A stretch of 64,000 nucleotides of DNA, taken from contig NZ_BDAM01000005.1 in assembly GCF_001895045.1 (NCBI RefSeq), positions 124,001 through 188,000 on the forward strand. The letters are read 5' to 3'. This DNA comes from Rhodococcus coprophilus NBRC 100603 (GTDB lineage: Bacteria > Actinomycetota > Actinomycetes > Mycobacteriales > Mycobacteriaceae). Position numbers and translations under genes: made by a program. Positions 51,989 through 61,633 of the stretch are shown here, piece after piece (position 1 is the first letter of the stretch; each line of letters starts with the position of its first letter). The notes beneath the pieces are model-generated. The model was not told where the DNA came from. It saw nothing but the letters and a program-made list of their open reading frames with translations, and did no database searches.

Positions 51989-54580
51989 ATGACCGATTCC
52001 GCGAACGACACCGCGCAGTCTGCGATGCTTCCGACGCCGTCCGTGCGTCCCGGGGCGGTACCGCCGCCGGCACCTTCCGCGATACGCCGGGCGTTGCGCC
52101 GGGCGCGCGACGGCGTGACGCTCAACGTCGACGAGTCCGCGGTCCTGTTGCAGGCGCGCGGATCCGATCTCGAGGATCTGTGCGCGTCGGCAGCCCGGGT
52201 TCGCGATGCGGGACTGCTCGCGGCCGGGCGGCCCGGCACCGTCACGTATTCGCGCAAGGTGTTCGTCCCGATCACCCGGCTGTGCCGCGATCGCTGCCAT
52301 TACTGCACCTTCGTGACGGTGCCTGGCAAGCTCCGGGCCGAGGGGCGGGGGATGTTCCTCGAGCCCGACGAAATCCTCGAGATCGCGCGCCGAGGCGCCG
52401 AACTGGGCTGCAAGGAAGCGCTGTTCACCCTCGGTGACCGGCCGGAGGAGCGGTGGCCGGAGGCAGCCCAGTGGCTCGAAGAACGTGGTTACGACTCGAC
52501 GCTCGACTATGTGCGCGCGATGTCGATCCGGGTGCTCGAGGAAACCGGACTGCTGCCGCACCTCAATCCGGGTGTGATGAGCTGGGCCGAGATGTCCCGG
52601 CTCAAGCCGGTCGCGCCCTCGATGGGCATGATGCTCGAAACCACTTCGGAGCGGCTGTTCACCGAGAAGGGCGAGTGCCACTACGGTAGCCCCGACAAGG
52701 ACCCGGCGGTGCGGCTGCGGGTACTCACCGACGCGGGCCGGTTGTCCGTGCCGTTCACCACCGGGATTCTCGTGGGCATCGGGGAGACCGTTGCCGAGCG
52801 CGCCGACTCCATTCATGCGATCCGCAAGTCGCACAAGGCATTCGGGCATATCCAGGAAGTGATCGTCCAGAATTTCCGGGCCAAGGACGACACCGCGATG
52901 CGCGACGTCGACGATGCGGGCCTGGAGGAGTTCCTTGCGGCGGTTGCAGTTTCGCGGCTCGTCCTCGGCCCCGGGATGCGTATCCAGGCGCCGCCGAACC
53001 TGGTCTCGCTCGACGAGTGCCGCGCGCTTCTCGGCGCCGGTGTCGACGACTGGGGCGGGGTCTCGCCGCTCACCCCGGACCACGTCAACCCCGAACGGCC
53101 GTGGCCGAACCTCGACACGCTCGCCGAGGTGAGCGCCGACGCCGGCTACACCCTCACCGAGCGGATCGCCGCCCAGCCGCAATACGTACTGGCAGGGCAG
53201 CCGTGGATCGACCCCCGCATCACCACACACGTGCGCGCACTCGCGGATCCCGACACGGGACTCGCCCGAGACGTGCTCCCGACGGGACTGCCGTGGCAGG
53301 AACCCGACATCGACTGGGACTCGTCCGGGCGCGTCGACCTGAACTCCGAGATCGACGTGAGCGGACGCAACACCGAGTACCGCTCCGACCTCGGGAGTGC
53401 GTTCGGCGACTGGGAAACCGTGCGCGAACAGGTGCTCGCACTTGGCGAATCGGCGCCCGTCCGCCTCGACAGCGACGTGCTGGCAGCGTTGCGCTCGGCC
53501 GAGCGCGATCCCGCGGGATGTTCGGACGACGAGTACGTCGCGCTCGCCAATGCGGACGGAGCCGGTCTCGAGGCGCTCGTCGCGCTCGCCGACCAACTGC
53601 GCCGCGACACCGTCGGCGACGACGTGACCTACGTGGTCAACCGCAACATCAACTTCACCAACATCTGTTACACGGGATGCCGGTTCTGCGCGTTCGCGCA
53701 GCGCAAGGGCGACGCGGACGCGTTCACGCTCTCGGCGCAGGAGGTCGCGGACCGCGCCTGGGAGGCTCACGTCGCCGGCGCCACCGAGGTCTGCATGCAG
53801 GGCGGTATCGACCCCGAGCTGCCGGTGACCGGGTACGCCGACCTGGTACGCGCGGTGAAGGCACGCGTTCCGTCCATGCATGTGCACGCGTTCTCGCCGA
53901 TGGAGATCGTCAACGGTGTGGCACGCAGTGGCACCTCGATCCGCGACTGGCTGATCGACCTGCGCGAGGCCGGACTGGACACCATCCCCGGCACGGCCGC
54001 GGAGATCCTCGACGACGAGGTGCGCTGGGTGCTGACGAAGGGCAAATTGCCTGCCGCCGAGTGGGTGGAAGTGGTCACCACCGCGCACGAAGTCGGCCTG
54101 CGCTCGAGTTCGACGATGATGTACGGGCACGTCGACCAGCCGCACCACTGGGTGGGGCATCTGAACGTGCTGCGCGGCATCCAGGACCGCACCGGCGGAT
54201 TCACCGAATTCGTGTTGCTGCCCTTCGTCCACCAGTCGTCACCGCTGTATCTGGCCGGCGCGTCGCGTCCCGGACCGACGATGCGCGACAACCGGGCCGC
54301 GCACGCCCTGGCCCGCGTCATGTTGCACGGTCGGATCGACAACATCCAGACCAGCTGGGTCAAGCTGGGTGTCGCCGGAACGCGGGCGATGCTCGAAGGC
54401 GGAGCCAACGATCTGGGCGGCACGCTGATGGAGGAAACGATCTCCCGGATGGCGGGCTCGCAGCACGGCTCCGAGAAGACCGTCGCAGAACTCGTCGCGA
54501 TCGCGGAAGGCATCGGGCGCCCGGCGCGCCAGCGCACGACCGCCTACGCACCCCGCGAGGCCGACGTCACCGTTCGGTAG
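51989..54580 (+). CDS. fbiC: FbiC, FO synthase (F420 biosynthesis; CofG-CofH fusion)
   Basis: 863 aa, the fused actinobacterial form. The N-terminal CofG-type radical SAM half has Cys99-x3-Cys103-x2-Cys106 (CRDRCHYC). The C-terminal CofH half has Cys560-x3-Cys564-x2-Cys567 (CYTGCRFC). It makes the deazaflavin FO from tyrosine and the ribityl-aminopyrimidine of riboflavin synthesis, for coenzyme F420. ATG 51989 is chosen, with GGATGATCGG upstream and the conserved region soon after. Same gene order as Rv1173. Confidence 0.96.
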   Translation: MTDSANDTAQSAMLPTPSVRPGAVPPPAPSAIRRALRRARDGVTLNVDESAVLLQARGSDLEDLCASAARVRDAGLLAAGRPGTVTYSRKVFVPITRLCRDRCHYCTFVTVPGKLRAEGRGMFLEPDEILEIARRGAELGCKEALFTLGDRPEERWPEAAQWLEERGYDSTLDYVRAMSIRVLEETGLLPHLNPGVMSWAEMSRLKPVAPSMGMMLETTSERLFTEKGECHYGSPDKDPAVRLRVLTDAGRLSVPFTTGILVGIGETVAERADSIHAIRKSHKAFGHIQEVIVQNFRAKDDTAMRDVDDAGLEEFLAAVAVSRLVLGPGMRIQAPPNLVSLDECRALLGAGVDDWGGVSPLTPDHVNPERPWPNLDTLAEVSADAGYTLTERIAAQPQYVLAGQPWIDPRITTHVRALADPDTGLARDVLPTGLPWQEPDIDWDSSGRVDLNSEIDVSGRNTEYRSDLGSAFGDWETVREQVLALGESAPVRLDSDVLAALRSAERDPAGCSDDEYVALANADGAGLEALVALADQLRRDTVGDDVTYVVNRNINFTNICYTGCRFCAFAQRKGDADAFTLSAQEVADRAWEAHVAGATEVCMQGGIDPELPVTGYADLVRAVKARVPSMHVHAFSPMEIVNGVARSGTSIRDWLIDLREAGLDTIPGTAAEILDDEVRWVLTKGKLPAAEWVEVVTTAHEVGLRSSSTMMYGHVDQPHHWVGHLNVLRGIQDRTGGFTEFVLLPFVHQSSPLYLAGASRPGPTMRDNRAAHALARVMLHGRIDNIQTSWVKLGVAGTRAMLEGGANDLGGTLMEETISRMAGSQHGSEKTVAELVAIAEGIGRPARQRTTAYAPREADVTVR

Positions 54581-54764
54581 CCTGGCGGCGTCCGGCACGA
54601 CGACGACGGCGTCGAGGGTCAGGGGACCCTGATGCACAGGCGTGCCCGCGCAACGGGGGATACTGGACCGCAGTGGTGAGCAGGCCACGAACGATGGACC
54701 GCACTGACCGGTGGACGGCCGGTGCGGTGGATCGGCGGGCAGACAGAGAGGCAGGGAAACAGCA

Positions 54765-55088
54765 GTGACGTACACGATTGCGGAACCGTGTGTGGATGTG
54801 TTGGACAAGGCATGTATCGAGGAATGCCCCGTCGACTGCATCTACGAGGGTGGACGCATGTTGTACATCCACCCCGACGAGTGTGTGGACTGTGGAGCCT
54901 GCGAGCCGGTCTGTCCCGTCGAGGCGATCTTCTACGAGGACGACGTACCCGACGAGTGGTCCGACTACGTGAAGGCCAACGTCGACTTCTTCGACGACCT
55001 CGGTTCGCCCGGTGGAGCCGCGAAGCTCGGCAAGGTCGCCTACGACCCGCCGTTCATCAAGAACCTCCCTCCCATGGGCGAGGAGTAG
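54765..55088 (+). CDS. fdxC: 7Fe ferredoxin (FdxC-like)
   Basis: 107 aa. [24 protein letters not shown] contains the 3Fe-4S/4Fe-4S Cys pattern, with [16 protein letters not shown] for the second cluster. Residue and length match the [3Fe-4S][4Fe-4S] ferredoxins of mycobacteria (FdxC, Rv1177), which serve as electron carriers for cytochromes P450 and other reductases. GTG 54765 is chosen; the gene precedes dapC directly (the dapC start follows its TAG). A 24-codon reading frame overlaps its start. Confidence 0.94.
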   Translation: MTYTIAEPCVDVLDKACIEECPVDCIYEGGRMLYIHPDECVDCGACEPVCPVEAIFYEDDVPDEWSDYVKANVDFFDDLGSPGGAAKLGKVAYDPPFIKNLPPMGEE

Positions 55089-56231
55089 GTGTCGATCGAT
55101 ATGCAGACGGGCGGTGCTTCGGTGAAGCCACGCGTGCGCCGGTCGGTAGCGAGCAAACTTCCCGACTTCCCGTGGGATTCGCTGTCCGAGGCCAAGGCCA
55201 CGGCGGCGGCGCATCCCGAGGGTCTCGTGAACCTGTCCGTGGGCACGCCTGTGGACCCGGTTCCGTCGGTCGTCCGTGACGCCTTGGCGTCGGTCGCCGC
55301 GGAACCGGGTTATCCCACCAATCACGGGACCGAGGAACTGCGTGTCGCGGCGGTGGCTGCGCTCGCACGCCGCTACGGCATCACCCCACTCGATCCGGCG
55401 GCGGTGCTCCCGGCCATCGGCACCAAGGAAATGATCGCGTGGCTTCCCACGCTGCTCGGACTCGGTGCCGACGACCTGGTGGTCATCCCGGAACTGGCGT
55501 ACCCCACCTACGAGGTGAGCGGGTTGCTCGCCGGGGTGCGGCTGATTCGCGCCGACGGACTCAACCGGCTCGGACCCGAGGGTGCCGCGCTGGTGTTCGT
55601 GAACTCTCCGTCGAACCCCACCGGCAAGGTGCTCGGCCGCGACCACCTGCGCAAGGTCGTCGACTGGGCGCGCAGCCGGGACGCGATCGTCGTCTCCGAC
55701 GAGTGCTATCTCGGCCTGACCTGGGAGGGCGAAGCCCTGTCGATCCTGCATCCGAGCGTGTGCGACGGTGACCACACGAACCTGCTCGCGGTGCATTCGC
55801 TGTCGAAGACGTCGAACCTGGCGAGCTATCGCGCCGGGTTCGTCACCGGCGATGCGGATCTCGTCGCCGATCTGCTCGAGGTGCGCAAGCACGCGGGCAT
55901 GATGCTGCCGTTGCCGATCCAGGCGGCCATGACGGCGGCGTTGAACGACGACGAGCACGAAAAGATCCAGCGCGAGAAGTACCGGGCGCGTCGCGAGATC
56001 CTGCTCGCCGCCGTCCGCGATGCTGGCTTCACCGTGGACCACTCGGAGGCGGGACTGTACCTCTGGGCGACCCGCGGCGAAGAGTGCCGCGCCACCGTCG
56101 CGTGGTTCGCGGAGCGGGGCATTCTCGTCGCCCCCGGCGAGTTCTACGGACCCGGTGGCGTCCAGCACGTGCGAATTGCGCTTACCGCGACGGACGACGC
56201 GATCGAAGCGGCAGCGCGCCGACTGCGTTGA
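55089..56231 (+). CDS. dapC: DapC, N-succinyldiaminopimelate aminotransferase
   Basis: 380 aa, class I/II PLP aminotransferase. The PLP lysine is Lys240 in HSLSKTSNLASYRAGF. NSPSNPTGKV and SDECYLGLTWEG are the other PLP-site segments, with the substrate Arg probably near VRIALTATDD at the C-terminus. DapC converts N-succinyl-2-amino-6-ketopimelate to N-succinyl-LL-diaminopimelate in lysine and peptidoglycan precursor synthesis. The GTG start immediately follows the fdxC stop (no gap). Same position as Rv1178. Confidence 0.92.
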   Translation: MSIDMQTGGASVKPRVRRSVASKLPDFPWDSLSEAKATAAAHPEGLVNLSVGTPVDPVPSVVRDALASVAAEPGYPTNHGTEELRVAAVAALARRYGITPLDPAAVLPAIGTKEMIAWLPTLLGLGADDLVVIPELAYPTYEVSGLLAGVRLIRADGLNRLGPEGAALVFVNSPSNPTGKVLGRDHLRKVVDWARSRDAIVVSDECYLGLTWEGEALSILHPSVCDGDHTNLLAVHSLSKTSNLASYRAGFVTGDADLVADLLEVRKHAGMMLPLPIQAAMTAALNDDEHEKIQREKYRARREILLAAVRDAGFTVDHSEAGLYLWATRGEECRATVAWFAERGILVAPGEFYGPGGVQHVRIALTATDDAIEAAARRLR

Positions 56232-56289
56232 GCTCGACTCGTCTCGTGGCATCGCCGTGCGGCCAGGCCGAGGCCGGTAGATTGGGCGC

Positions 56290-56997
56290 GTGAGTGCATC
56301 CGGCGACGATCCATGGCTGTGGACGCTCTACGCCGCCGTCGTAGCGCTCACCGCGTTGGCCGCGATGCCGAATCTCCGCTCGTCCCGCAGCGCCGTCCGT
56401 GCAGCGTCGCGGTCGTGGTGGTGGCCACCGCCGGTGGCCGCTGTCGTGCTGTGGGGCGTCGTCGCGGTCGCGTCGGTGACGAGACTGATCGTGCCGTCGC
56501 TGGTCGAGTTGTTCCGCCGCGAACCGGTGCGAACCCGCGACGGGGGACAGTGGTGGCGGGTGCTGACCGCCGGGCTGGTCGAGGACGGCGGTGTTGCCGT
56601 GACGTTCGCGAATCTCGCGCTGCTCGCCGTGGTCGCGATCGCCGCCGTGCGGATCTGGGGCTGGTACCGCGCGGTGGCGCTCTTCGTCGTCGGGCAGGTC
56701 CTGTGGGGTCTGTTCACGACATTCGTATCGCCGTCGGTGGGTGCCGGAACCTCCGGCGCCACTCTCGCCCTGGCCGCATCGATCGCCGGGCTGTGGCCGG
56801 TGGTGGGGGCGCGGAGGCGATTGCTGCTCGCGTCGGCGGCGACCTTCCTTCTCGGGGTGGTCCTCGTGGCGCTCGACGACGCGCACGGTGTGGCGGTATT
56901 GATCGGCATGCTCCTCGGCGCGGTCCTCGGAACCGTGCTGCCCCCTCCGCGTCCCACGGTGACCAGTTCGGGGGCGCTCGGCGGCGTCGCCGGGTGA
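56290..56997 (+). CDS. Rhomboid-like intramembrane serine protease
   Basis: 235 aa with about six hydrophobic segments. The catalytic Ser motif GTSGATLALAASIAG (family GxSG) is in a late helix and the His in LDDAHGVAVLIGMLLG (family AHxxG) at the next to last helix, giving a Ser-His dyad. The oxyanion-helping segment before WWRVLTAGL is consistent. GTG 56290. Substrate unknown; shorter than many rhomboids and lacking a cytosolic domain. It lies between dapC and fadD36 on the same strand. Confidence 0.75.
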   Translation: MSASGDDPWLWTLYAAVVALTALAAMPNLRSSRSAVRAASRSWWWPPPVAAVVLWGVVAVASVTRLIVPSLVELFRREPVRTRDGGQWWRVLTAGLVEDGGVAVTFANLALLAVVAIAAVRIWGWYRAVALFVVGQVLWGLFTTFVSPSVGAGTSGATLALAASIAGLWPVVGARRRLLLASAATFLLGVVLVALDDAHGVAVLIGMLLGAVLGTVLPPPRPTVTSSGALGGVAG

Positions 56998-57040
56998 CGA
57001 GTGTGCGGGCGTCACCGCGGCGTGTGGAATCCTGTCGCGT

Positions 57041-58483
57041 GTGTCTGCACTTCTCCGTTCGCTGAATCCCCTGGCCGTCGCCCGCGGCGACGACGTCCCC
57101 GATGCCGTCCGCATCGACGGCCACACGCTCTCCCGGAGCGACGTCCTCGGTGCCGCGACCGCACTCGCGGCGAGAGTCGCGCGGGCAGAACGGGTCGCGG
57201 TTCTCGCAAATCCCACGGCGACAACCGTCGTCGCGGTCGTCGGGTGCCTGCTCGCCGGTGTCACGGTCGTGCCGGTACCGCCGGATTCGGGTCCCGCGGA
57301 ACTGGCGCACATCCTGACCGATTCCGGCGCCCAGGCCTGGGTCGGCGCTGCCCCGGACAACGAGCACCCGGACGTGCCGCAGCTGCCGGTGTTGCCGGTA
57401 CGACTCCACGCCCGCGACTGGCATCACGTGCCCGAACCGTCCCCCGCCCGCACCGCATTCGTGCTCTACACCTCCGGTACCACCGGACCGCCGAAGGGCG
57501 TACTGCTCAGCCGCGCGGCGATCGCCGCCGGGATCGATGCGCTCGCCGAAGCCTGGGACTGGACGGAGCGCGACACCCTCGTCCACGGACTTCCGTTGTT
57601 CCACGTCCACGGTCTCGTCCTCGGGCTGATCGGCCCACTGCGGGTGGGCAGCCGGCTGATCCACACGGGCAGCCCGACACCCCGGGCGTACGCGCAGGCG
57701 CGCGGCACCCTCTACTTCGGCGTTCCGACGGTGTGGTCGCGCATCGTGGAGGACGAGGAGTCGGCGCGCGCGCTGAGCGGGGCCCGGCTGCTCGTCTCCG
57801 GGAGCGCACCCCTGCCGGTGCCGGTGTTCGAGAAGCTGCGGGAGCTGACGGGTCTGACCCCGATCGAGCGGTACGGGATGAGCGAAACCATGCTCACCCT
57901 GAGCACCCGTGCGGACGGGGAACGTCGTCCAGGCTGGGTCGGGACACCCGTTGCGGGAGTGGAGACACGCCTGCGCGACGAGCACGGCGCCGACGTCCCC
58001 CACGACGGAGAGAGCATCGGGGTACTCCAGGTGCGCGGTCCGATGCTCTTCGACGGTTACCTGAACCGGCCCGACGCGACCGCCGCGTCGTGGACGGAGG
58101 ACGGGTGGTTCGTCACCGGTGACGTCGCCGTCGTCGACGAGGGCGGTTTCCACCGGATCGTGGGCCGGGAGTCGACCGATCTGATCAAATCCGGCGGTTT
58201 CCGGGTGGGAGCGGGAGAAATCGAGACGGTGCTGCTCGGTCATCCGTCGGTGGGGGAGGTCGCGGTGGTGGGCCTGCCCGATCCGGACCTGGGTCAGCGC
58301 ATCACGGCATTCGTCGTTCCCGCCTCCTCAGGACCGGAGGTGGACGAGGACGAGTTGATAAGCTATGTTGCAGAACAACTTTCGGTTCACAAGCGGCCGC
58401 GTGAGGTGCGGGTGACGAGTGCGCTGCCCCGCAACGCGATGGGAAAGGTGCAGAAGGGGAAACTCGGGACGGACGGGCGGTGA
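57041..58483 (+). CDS. fadD36: Acyl-CoA synthetase (FadD36-like; malonyl/short-chain acyl type)
   Basis: 480 aa. AMP-forming adenylation domain: P-loop YTSGTTGPPKG, A5 motif IERYGMSET, A7 TGDVAVV, and the C-terminal Lys in RNAMGKVQKGKLG (A10). Short and lacking an N-terminal extension, close to the MatB-like malonyl-CoA synthetase group to which Rv1193 (FadD36) belongs. The acid cannot be read. GTG 57041. It is followed by a PucR-type regulator as in M. tuberculosis. Confidence 0.88.
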   Translation: MSALLRSLNPLAVARGDDVPDAVRIDGHTLSRSDVLGAATALAARVARAERVAVLANPTATTVVAVVGCLLAGVTVVPVPPDSGPAELAHILTDSGAQAWVGAAPDNEHPDVPQLPVLPVRLHARDWHHVPEPSPARTAFVLYTSGTTGPPKGVLLSRAAIAAGIDALAEAWDWTERDTLVHGLPLFHVHGLVLGLIGPLRVGSRLIHTGSPTPRAYAQARGTLYFGVPTVWSRIVEDEESARALSGARLLVSGSAPLPVPVFEKLRELTGLTPIERYGMSETMLTLSTRADGERRPGWVGTPVAGVETRLRDEHGADVPHDGESIGVLQVRGPMLFDGYLNRPDATAASWTEDGWFVTGDVAVVDEGGFHRIVGRESTDLIKSGGFRVGAGEIETVLLGHPSVGEVAVVGLPDPDLGQRITAFVVPASSGPEVDEDELISYVAEQLSVHKRPREVRVTSALPRNAMGKVQKGKLGTDGR

Positions 58484-58582
58484 CGACGGTCCGTCCACAT
58501 CTTCGTGTCACCCCGGACTAGAGAAAAACACGTCCCAGGGGTTGCGCATGCCGTGGTGCTAGGCGGATTCTCTACTCCACGG

Positions 58583-58588
58583 TATATA
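58583..58588 (+). promoter_or_regulatory. -10 element of the PucR-type regulator gene
   Basis: TATATA in an AT-rich stretch (GGTATATAGGTTTG), about 30 nt before ATG 58618. A -35 is not clear. Confidence 0.45.
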
Positions 58589-58617
58589 GGTTTGTTACTT
58601 CGATGGGGGTTCGAGGG

Positions 58618-59898
58618 ATGTCTGTAACGGATCAGATCCGTGTAGCCGAGCACGGCCGGGGTGGCGGCCGTGTCGGCGAGACGCCGAAGTTCGTGGTGGA
58701 CGGGAAGCCGGCGTCGGTGCCGCTGCGTGATCTGCCCGCCGTCGCACGCAAGCTTGTCGCACATTTCGCCGACAATGTCGCACCGTGCTCCCTTCGGCCC
58801 GGTGAATCGCTGCGCGGTGACGTCACCGAGGTGACGGTCCGCTGCCTGCGCATCGCGATCCATCTGCTCGACGCCGGAGAACTGCCGTCCGACTCCGACC
58901 TCGCGGACCTTCGCAGCAGCGCCGCACAGTGGGCGCGCGCGGGGTTCCGTCTCGAATACATGCTGCGGATCTACCACGAAGGCATCCGCCTGGGCTGGGA
59001 ACTGGTCACCGAACGGGCACGCGAAGGCGACGTCGCGTCGGTCGCCGATGCGTCACGGCTGTGGATGGCCCTGCTCGAGAAGGTGACCGTCGCCGCGACC
59101 ACCGGGTTCGTCGCCGAACTCGACGCCATCCGCCGCGAGCGTGATGTCGCCGCGCAGGAACTGGTCACCGCGCTGCTCAGCGGGCAGGACGCCGCCTCGG
59201 TGGCGCAGCGTTCCGGTCTCGAACTCGCCGACGGGTACACAGTTCTCGCGGTGTCGCTCGCGCGGCACCCCGACGAGCGCAATCCCCATGTCCGGCCCGA
59301 GGTCGTCGCCCGCCGCACGCTGCGTCGCGTCGAGATCGAACTCGAAACGCTGTGTGAGGGTAAGCATCTTGCACTGCTCGGACCGGAGGGCGGCACTGTT
59401 CTGCTGCCCGGATCGTCCGCGACCGCGCTCGTCGACGAGTTCCGTGAGCGGATCGGCACCGTCGCCGGGGTGGAGGTGACCGTCGCTCTCGTCCACGCGG
59501 AGGTGCCGGAGATCCCCTCGGCTGCCAAGCAGGCACACGAACTTCTGGACCTGGTGCGTCGCCTGGGCCGGCCGGCAGGTGCCTACAGCATCGCCGACCT
59601 CGCCCTCGAGTACCAGCTCACCCGGCCCGGCCCGGCACGCAAACATCTTGCCCGCGTGCTCGAACCGCTCGACGACGCCGCCGAACTCGTCGAGACCCTC
59701 GAGACCCACATCGCGCACGACCTGAGCCGACAGCTCACGGCGCGCACGTTGCACGTGCATGCCAACACCGTCGACTACCGCCTCAAGCGGGTCGCGCAGC
59801 TCACCGGTTTCGATCCGACCCGGCCGTCCGGGCTGAGGCAGCTCCAGGCCGCGCTGATCGCCCGCCGACTCGAAGGGCTGTATCCCGAGGCGAGCTGA
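58618..59898 (+). CDS. PucR/CdaR-type transcriptional regulator
   Basis: 426 aa from ATG 58618; ATG 58603 would add five residues. The C-terminal helix-turn-helix (HTH_30) reads ARTLHVHANTVDYRLKRVAQLTGFDPTRPSGLRQLQAALIARRL and is complete. The central part resembles the GGDEF-like domain of CdaR proteins, while the N-terminal half is a helical sensory domain. It follows fadD36, the same relation as Rv1193-Rv1194c. In this family the ligands are usually purines, sugars or acids; here a fatty or short-chain acid is the natural guess. Confidence 0.87.
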   Translation: MSVTDQIRVAEHGRGGGRVGETPKFVVDGKPASVPLRDLPAVARKLVAHFADNVAPCSLRPGESLRGDVTEVTVRCLRIAIHLLDAGELPSDSDLADLRSSAAQWARAGFRLEYMLRIYHEGIRLGWELVTERAREGDVASVADASRLWMALLEKVTVAATTGFVAELDAIRRERDVAAQELVTALLSGQDAASVAQRSGLELADGYTVLAVSLARHPDERNPHVRPEVVARRTLRRVEIELETLCEGKHLALLGPEGGTVLLPGSSATALVDEFRERIGTVAGVEVTVALVHAEVPEIPSAAKQAHELLDLVRRLGRPAGAYSIADLALEYQLTRPGPARKHLARVLEPLDDAAELVETLETHIAHDLSRQLTARTLHVHANTVDYRLKRVAQLTGFDPTRPSGLRQLQAALIARRLEGLYPEAS

Positions 59899-60013
59899 AT
59901 CCTGAGGCGAGCCGACCTCGCCGTCTCGTCACGCATCCGAAGTTCACCCGATACCATGTGGCCAAGTTCACACGTGTCGGGGCTGATGGATGATCGTGGC
60001 GGGAGGGGAACAC

Positions 60014-61633
60014 GTGGGGGACGAATCCGGCGCGTCGGCGCCGCGGCGGGGATCCGATCGCGCTCGATCGGTTCTGGTGGGCCTCGTGGTGATCGCACTG
60101 GCCGTCGCGGCGTTGGCGTTCGTGTCCGGGCAGTGGGGCCTGGGCTGCTCCACGACCGACGAGTACACGCTCGCCGTGGCGCCCGCCCTGGCTCCCGCGG
60201 TCAGGGAGGCGCTCGCTCGCGCCGACACCGGATGCGCGGTCTTCGGAGTCACCGCGGAGGAACCAGGCGAGGTCGCGTCGAGGCTGGGCACCGGCGCAGG
60301 CGCGCCCGACCTGTGGATCCCCGAGGGCGGATGGTGGGCACAGCGTGCCCAGGACGACGCTGCCGGGTCGGTACGCACGCTCTCGTTTCCGGTGGCTACA
60401 TCGCCGCTGGTGCTCGCGGGTGCCCCCGGTGCGGTGCCGGTCGCACCCAATTGGCGGTCGGCTCTCGCGGTCTCCGACCTGAACCTGGGCAACCCACTGC
60501 GTGCGGGTACGGCGTCGGCGGCGATCCGGGCCGCGTTCGCGGAAACCGACGGCGACACCGTCGCCGTCGGAACGGTGCGTTCGGTGCTCGCGGTCCTCGC
60601 CCAGCGCGAGGGGGCTCGTAAGGCAGAGTCGCCGACAGGACAGGTGGCGCTCGACGAGACCACGGGCGACGACGTCACCGTGACCACCGAGCAGCAGGCC
60701 CAGTTGTACCGCCGGACCCGGGAGCGGGATCTCGAGGTGTGGATCCCGGCGAACGGCACCGTGATGGTCGACTACCCGGTCGTGGTCACCGCGCCCGATC
60801 CGGACCGTAACGCACGTGCGTCGCGGACCGGGGCAGCCCTGGCCGATGCCCTGAACTCCGCGGACGCGCGGGCGATTCTTTCCCGCGAGGGCTTCCGGGA
60901 CGGCGTGGGACACGCCCTGCCCGATGTTCGTGGCTTGGGAACGGTCCCGGTGCTGGAGTCGCAGGATGACTCCGTCGTCGAGGAGGCGCTGCGTACCTGG
61001 AGTCTGTTCGCATTGCCGGTGCGCACCCTGATCGCGGTGGACGTGTCGGAGTCGATGCGACGGCCGGTCGACGGCACGACCCCGCTCGGGCTGGTCGCGC
61101 AGGCCGCGAAGGCCGCCGCCGACGTGTTCCCGGACAGCGTGTCCGCGGGTCTGTGGATGTTCGCCAGCGACATCGGCGTCCGAGGGCGCGACTACGTGGA
61201 GATCGCGCCGATCCGCCGCTTCGACACGGTCGCCGGGGGTGAGACCCAGCGTGAGATCGTCACCTCGCTCGAGGAGCGGGTCCCGGACTCCACCGGCTCC
61301 GGTACCGCGCTCTACGACACCGTTCTGGAGGCGTACCGCACAGCACAGGCCGGGTACGACCCGAGAGCCGTCAACAGCGTGATCGTGGTGACGGACGGAG
61401 CGAACGAGAACCCACGGGGGATCGGCAAGGACGAACTGCTCGCGACCCTCGGCGAGCTGCACGACCCGGCCAGGCCCGTACCCGTCGTGACGGTCGGGGT
61501 GACGGACGACGCCGACGGCGACGCTCTCGCCGAGATCTCGGCGGCCACCGGTGGCTCGAGCTATCTCGCGTCCGACATCCCCGAGCTGGCCCAGATTCTC
61601 GTCAGTGCTCTGGCAGACCGGAGCCGTCGTTGA
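60014..61633 (+). CDS. Substrate-binding domain fused to von Willebrand A domain, membrane-anchored
   Basis: 539 aa from GTG 60014. A signal-anchor of about 22 hydrophobic residues (LVGLVVIALAVAALAFVSGQW) follows a short charged cytosolic part. Next is an SBP_bac_11-like binding fold (APDLWIPEGGWWAQRA, YPVVVTAPDPD). The C-terminal VWA domain has MIDAS residues DVSESM, SGTALYDT and VTDGANEN, hence binds Mg2+. The GTG is favoured by GGGAGGGG upstream. It should be on the outer side of the membrane. The 3' end overlaps the amino-acid permease gene by 32 nt. Confidence 0.82.
   Translation: MGDESGASAPRRGSDRARSVLVGLVVIALAVAALAFVSGQWGLGCSTTDEYTLAVAPALAPAVREALARADTGCAVFGVTAEEPGEVASRLGTGAGAPDLWIPEGGWWAQRAQDDAAGSVRTLSFPVATSPLVLAGAPGAVPVAPNWRSALAVSDLNLGNPLRAGTASAAIRAAFAETDGDTVAVGTVRSVLAVLAQREGARKAESPTGQVALDETTGDDVTVTTEQQAQLYRRTRERDLEVWIPANGTVMVDYPVVVTAPDPDRNARASRTGAALADALNSADARAILSREGFRDGVGHALPDVRGLGTVPVLESQDDSVVEEALRTWSLFALPVRTLIAVDVSESMRRPVDGTTPLGLVAQAAKAAADVFPDSVSAGLWMFASDIGVRGRDYVEIAPIRRFDTVAGGETQREIVTSLEERVPDSTGSGTALYDTVLEAYRTAQAGYDPRAVNSVIVVTDGANENPRGIGKDELLATLGELHDPARPVPVVTVGVTDDADGDALAEISAATGGSSYLASDIPELAQILVSALADRSRR

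Noticed and set aside
59940-59971. Direct repeat AAGTTCAC (59940 and 59964) before the VWA gene
   Set aside because: Only two short copies with 24-bp period; no regulator or known motif to attach to.
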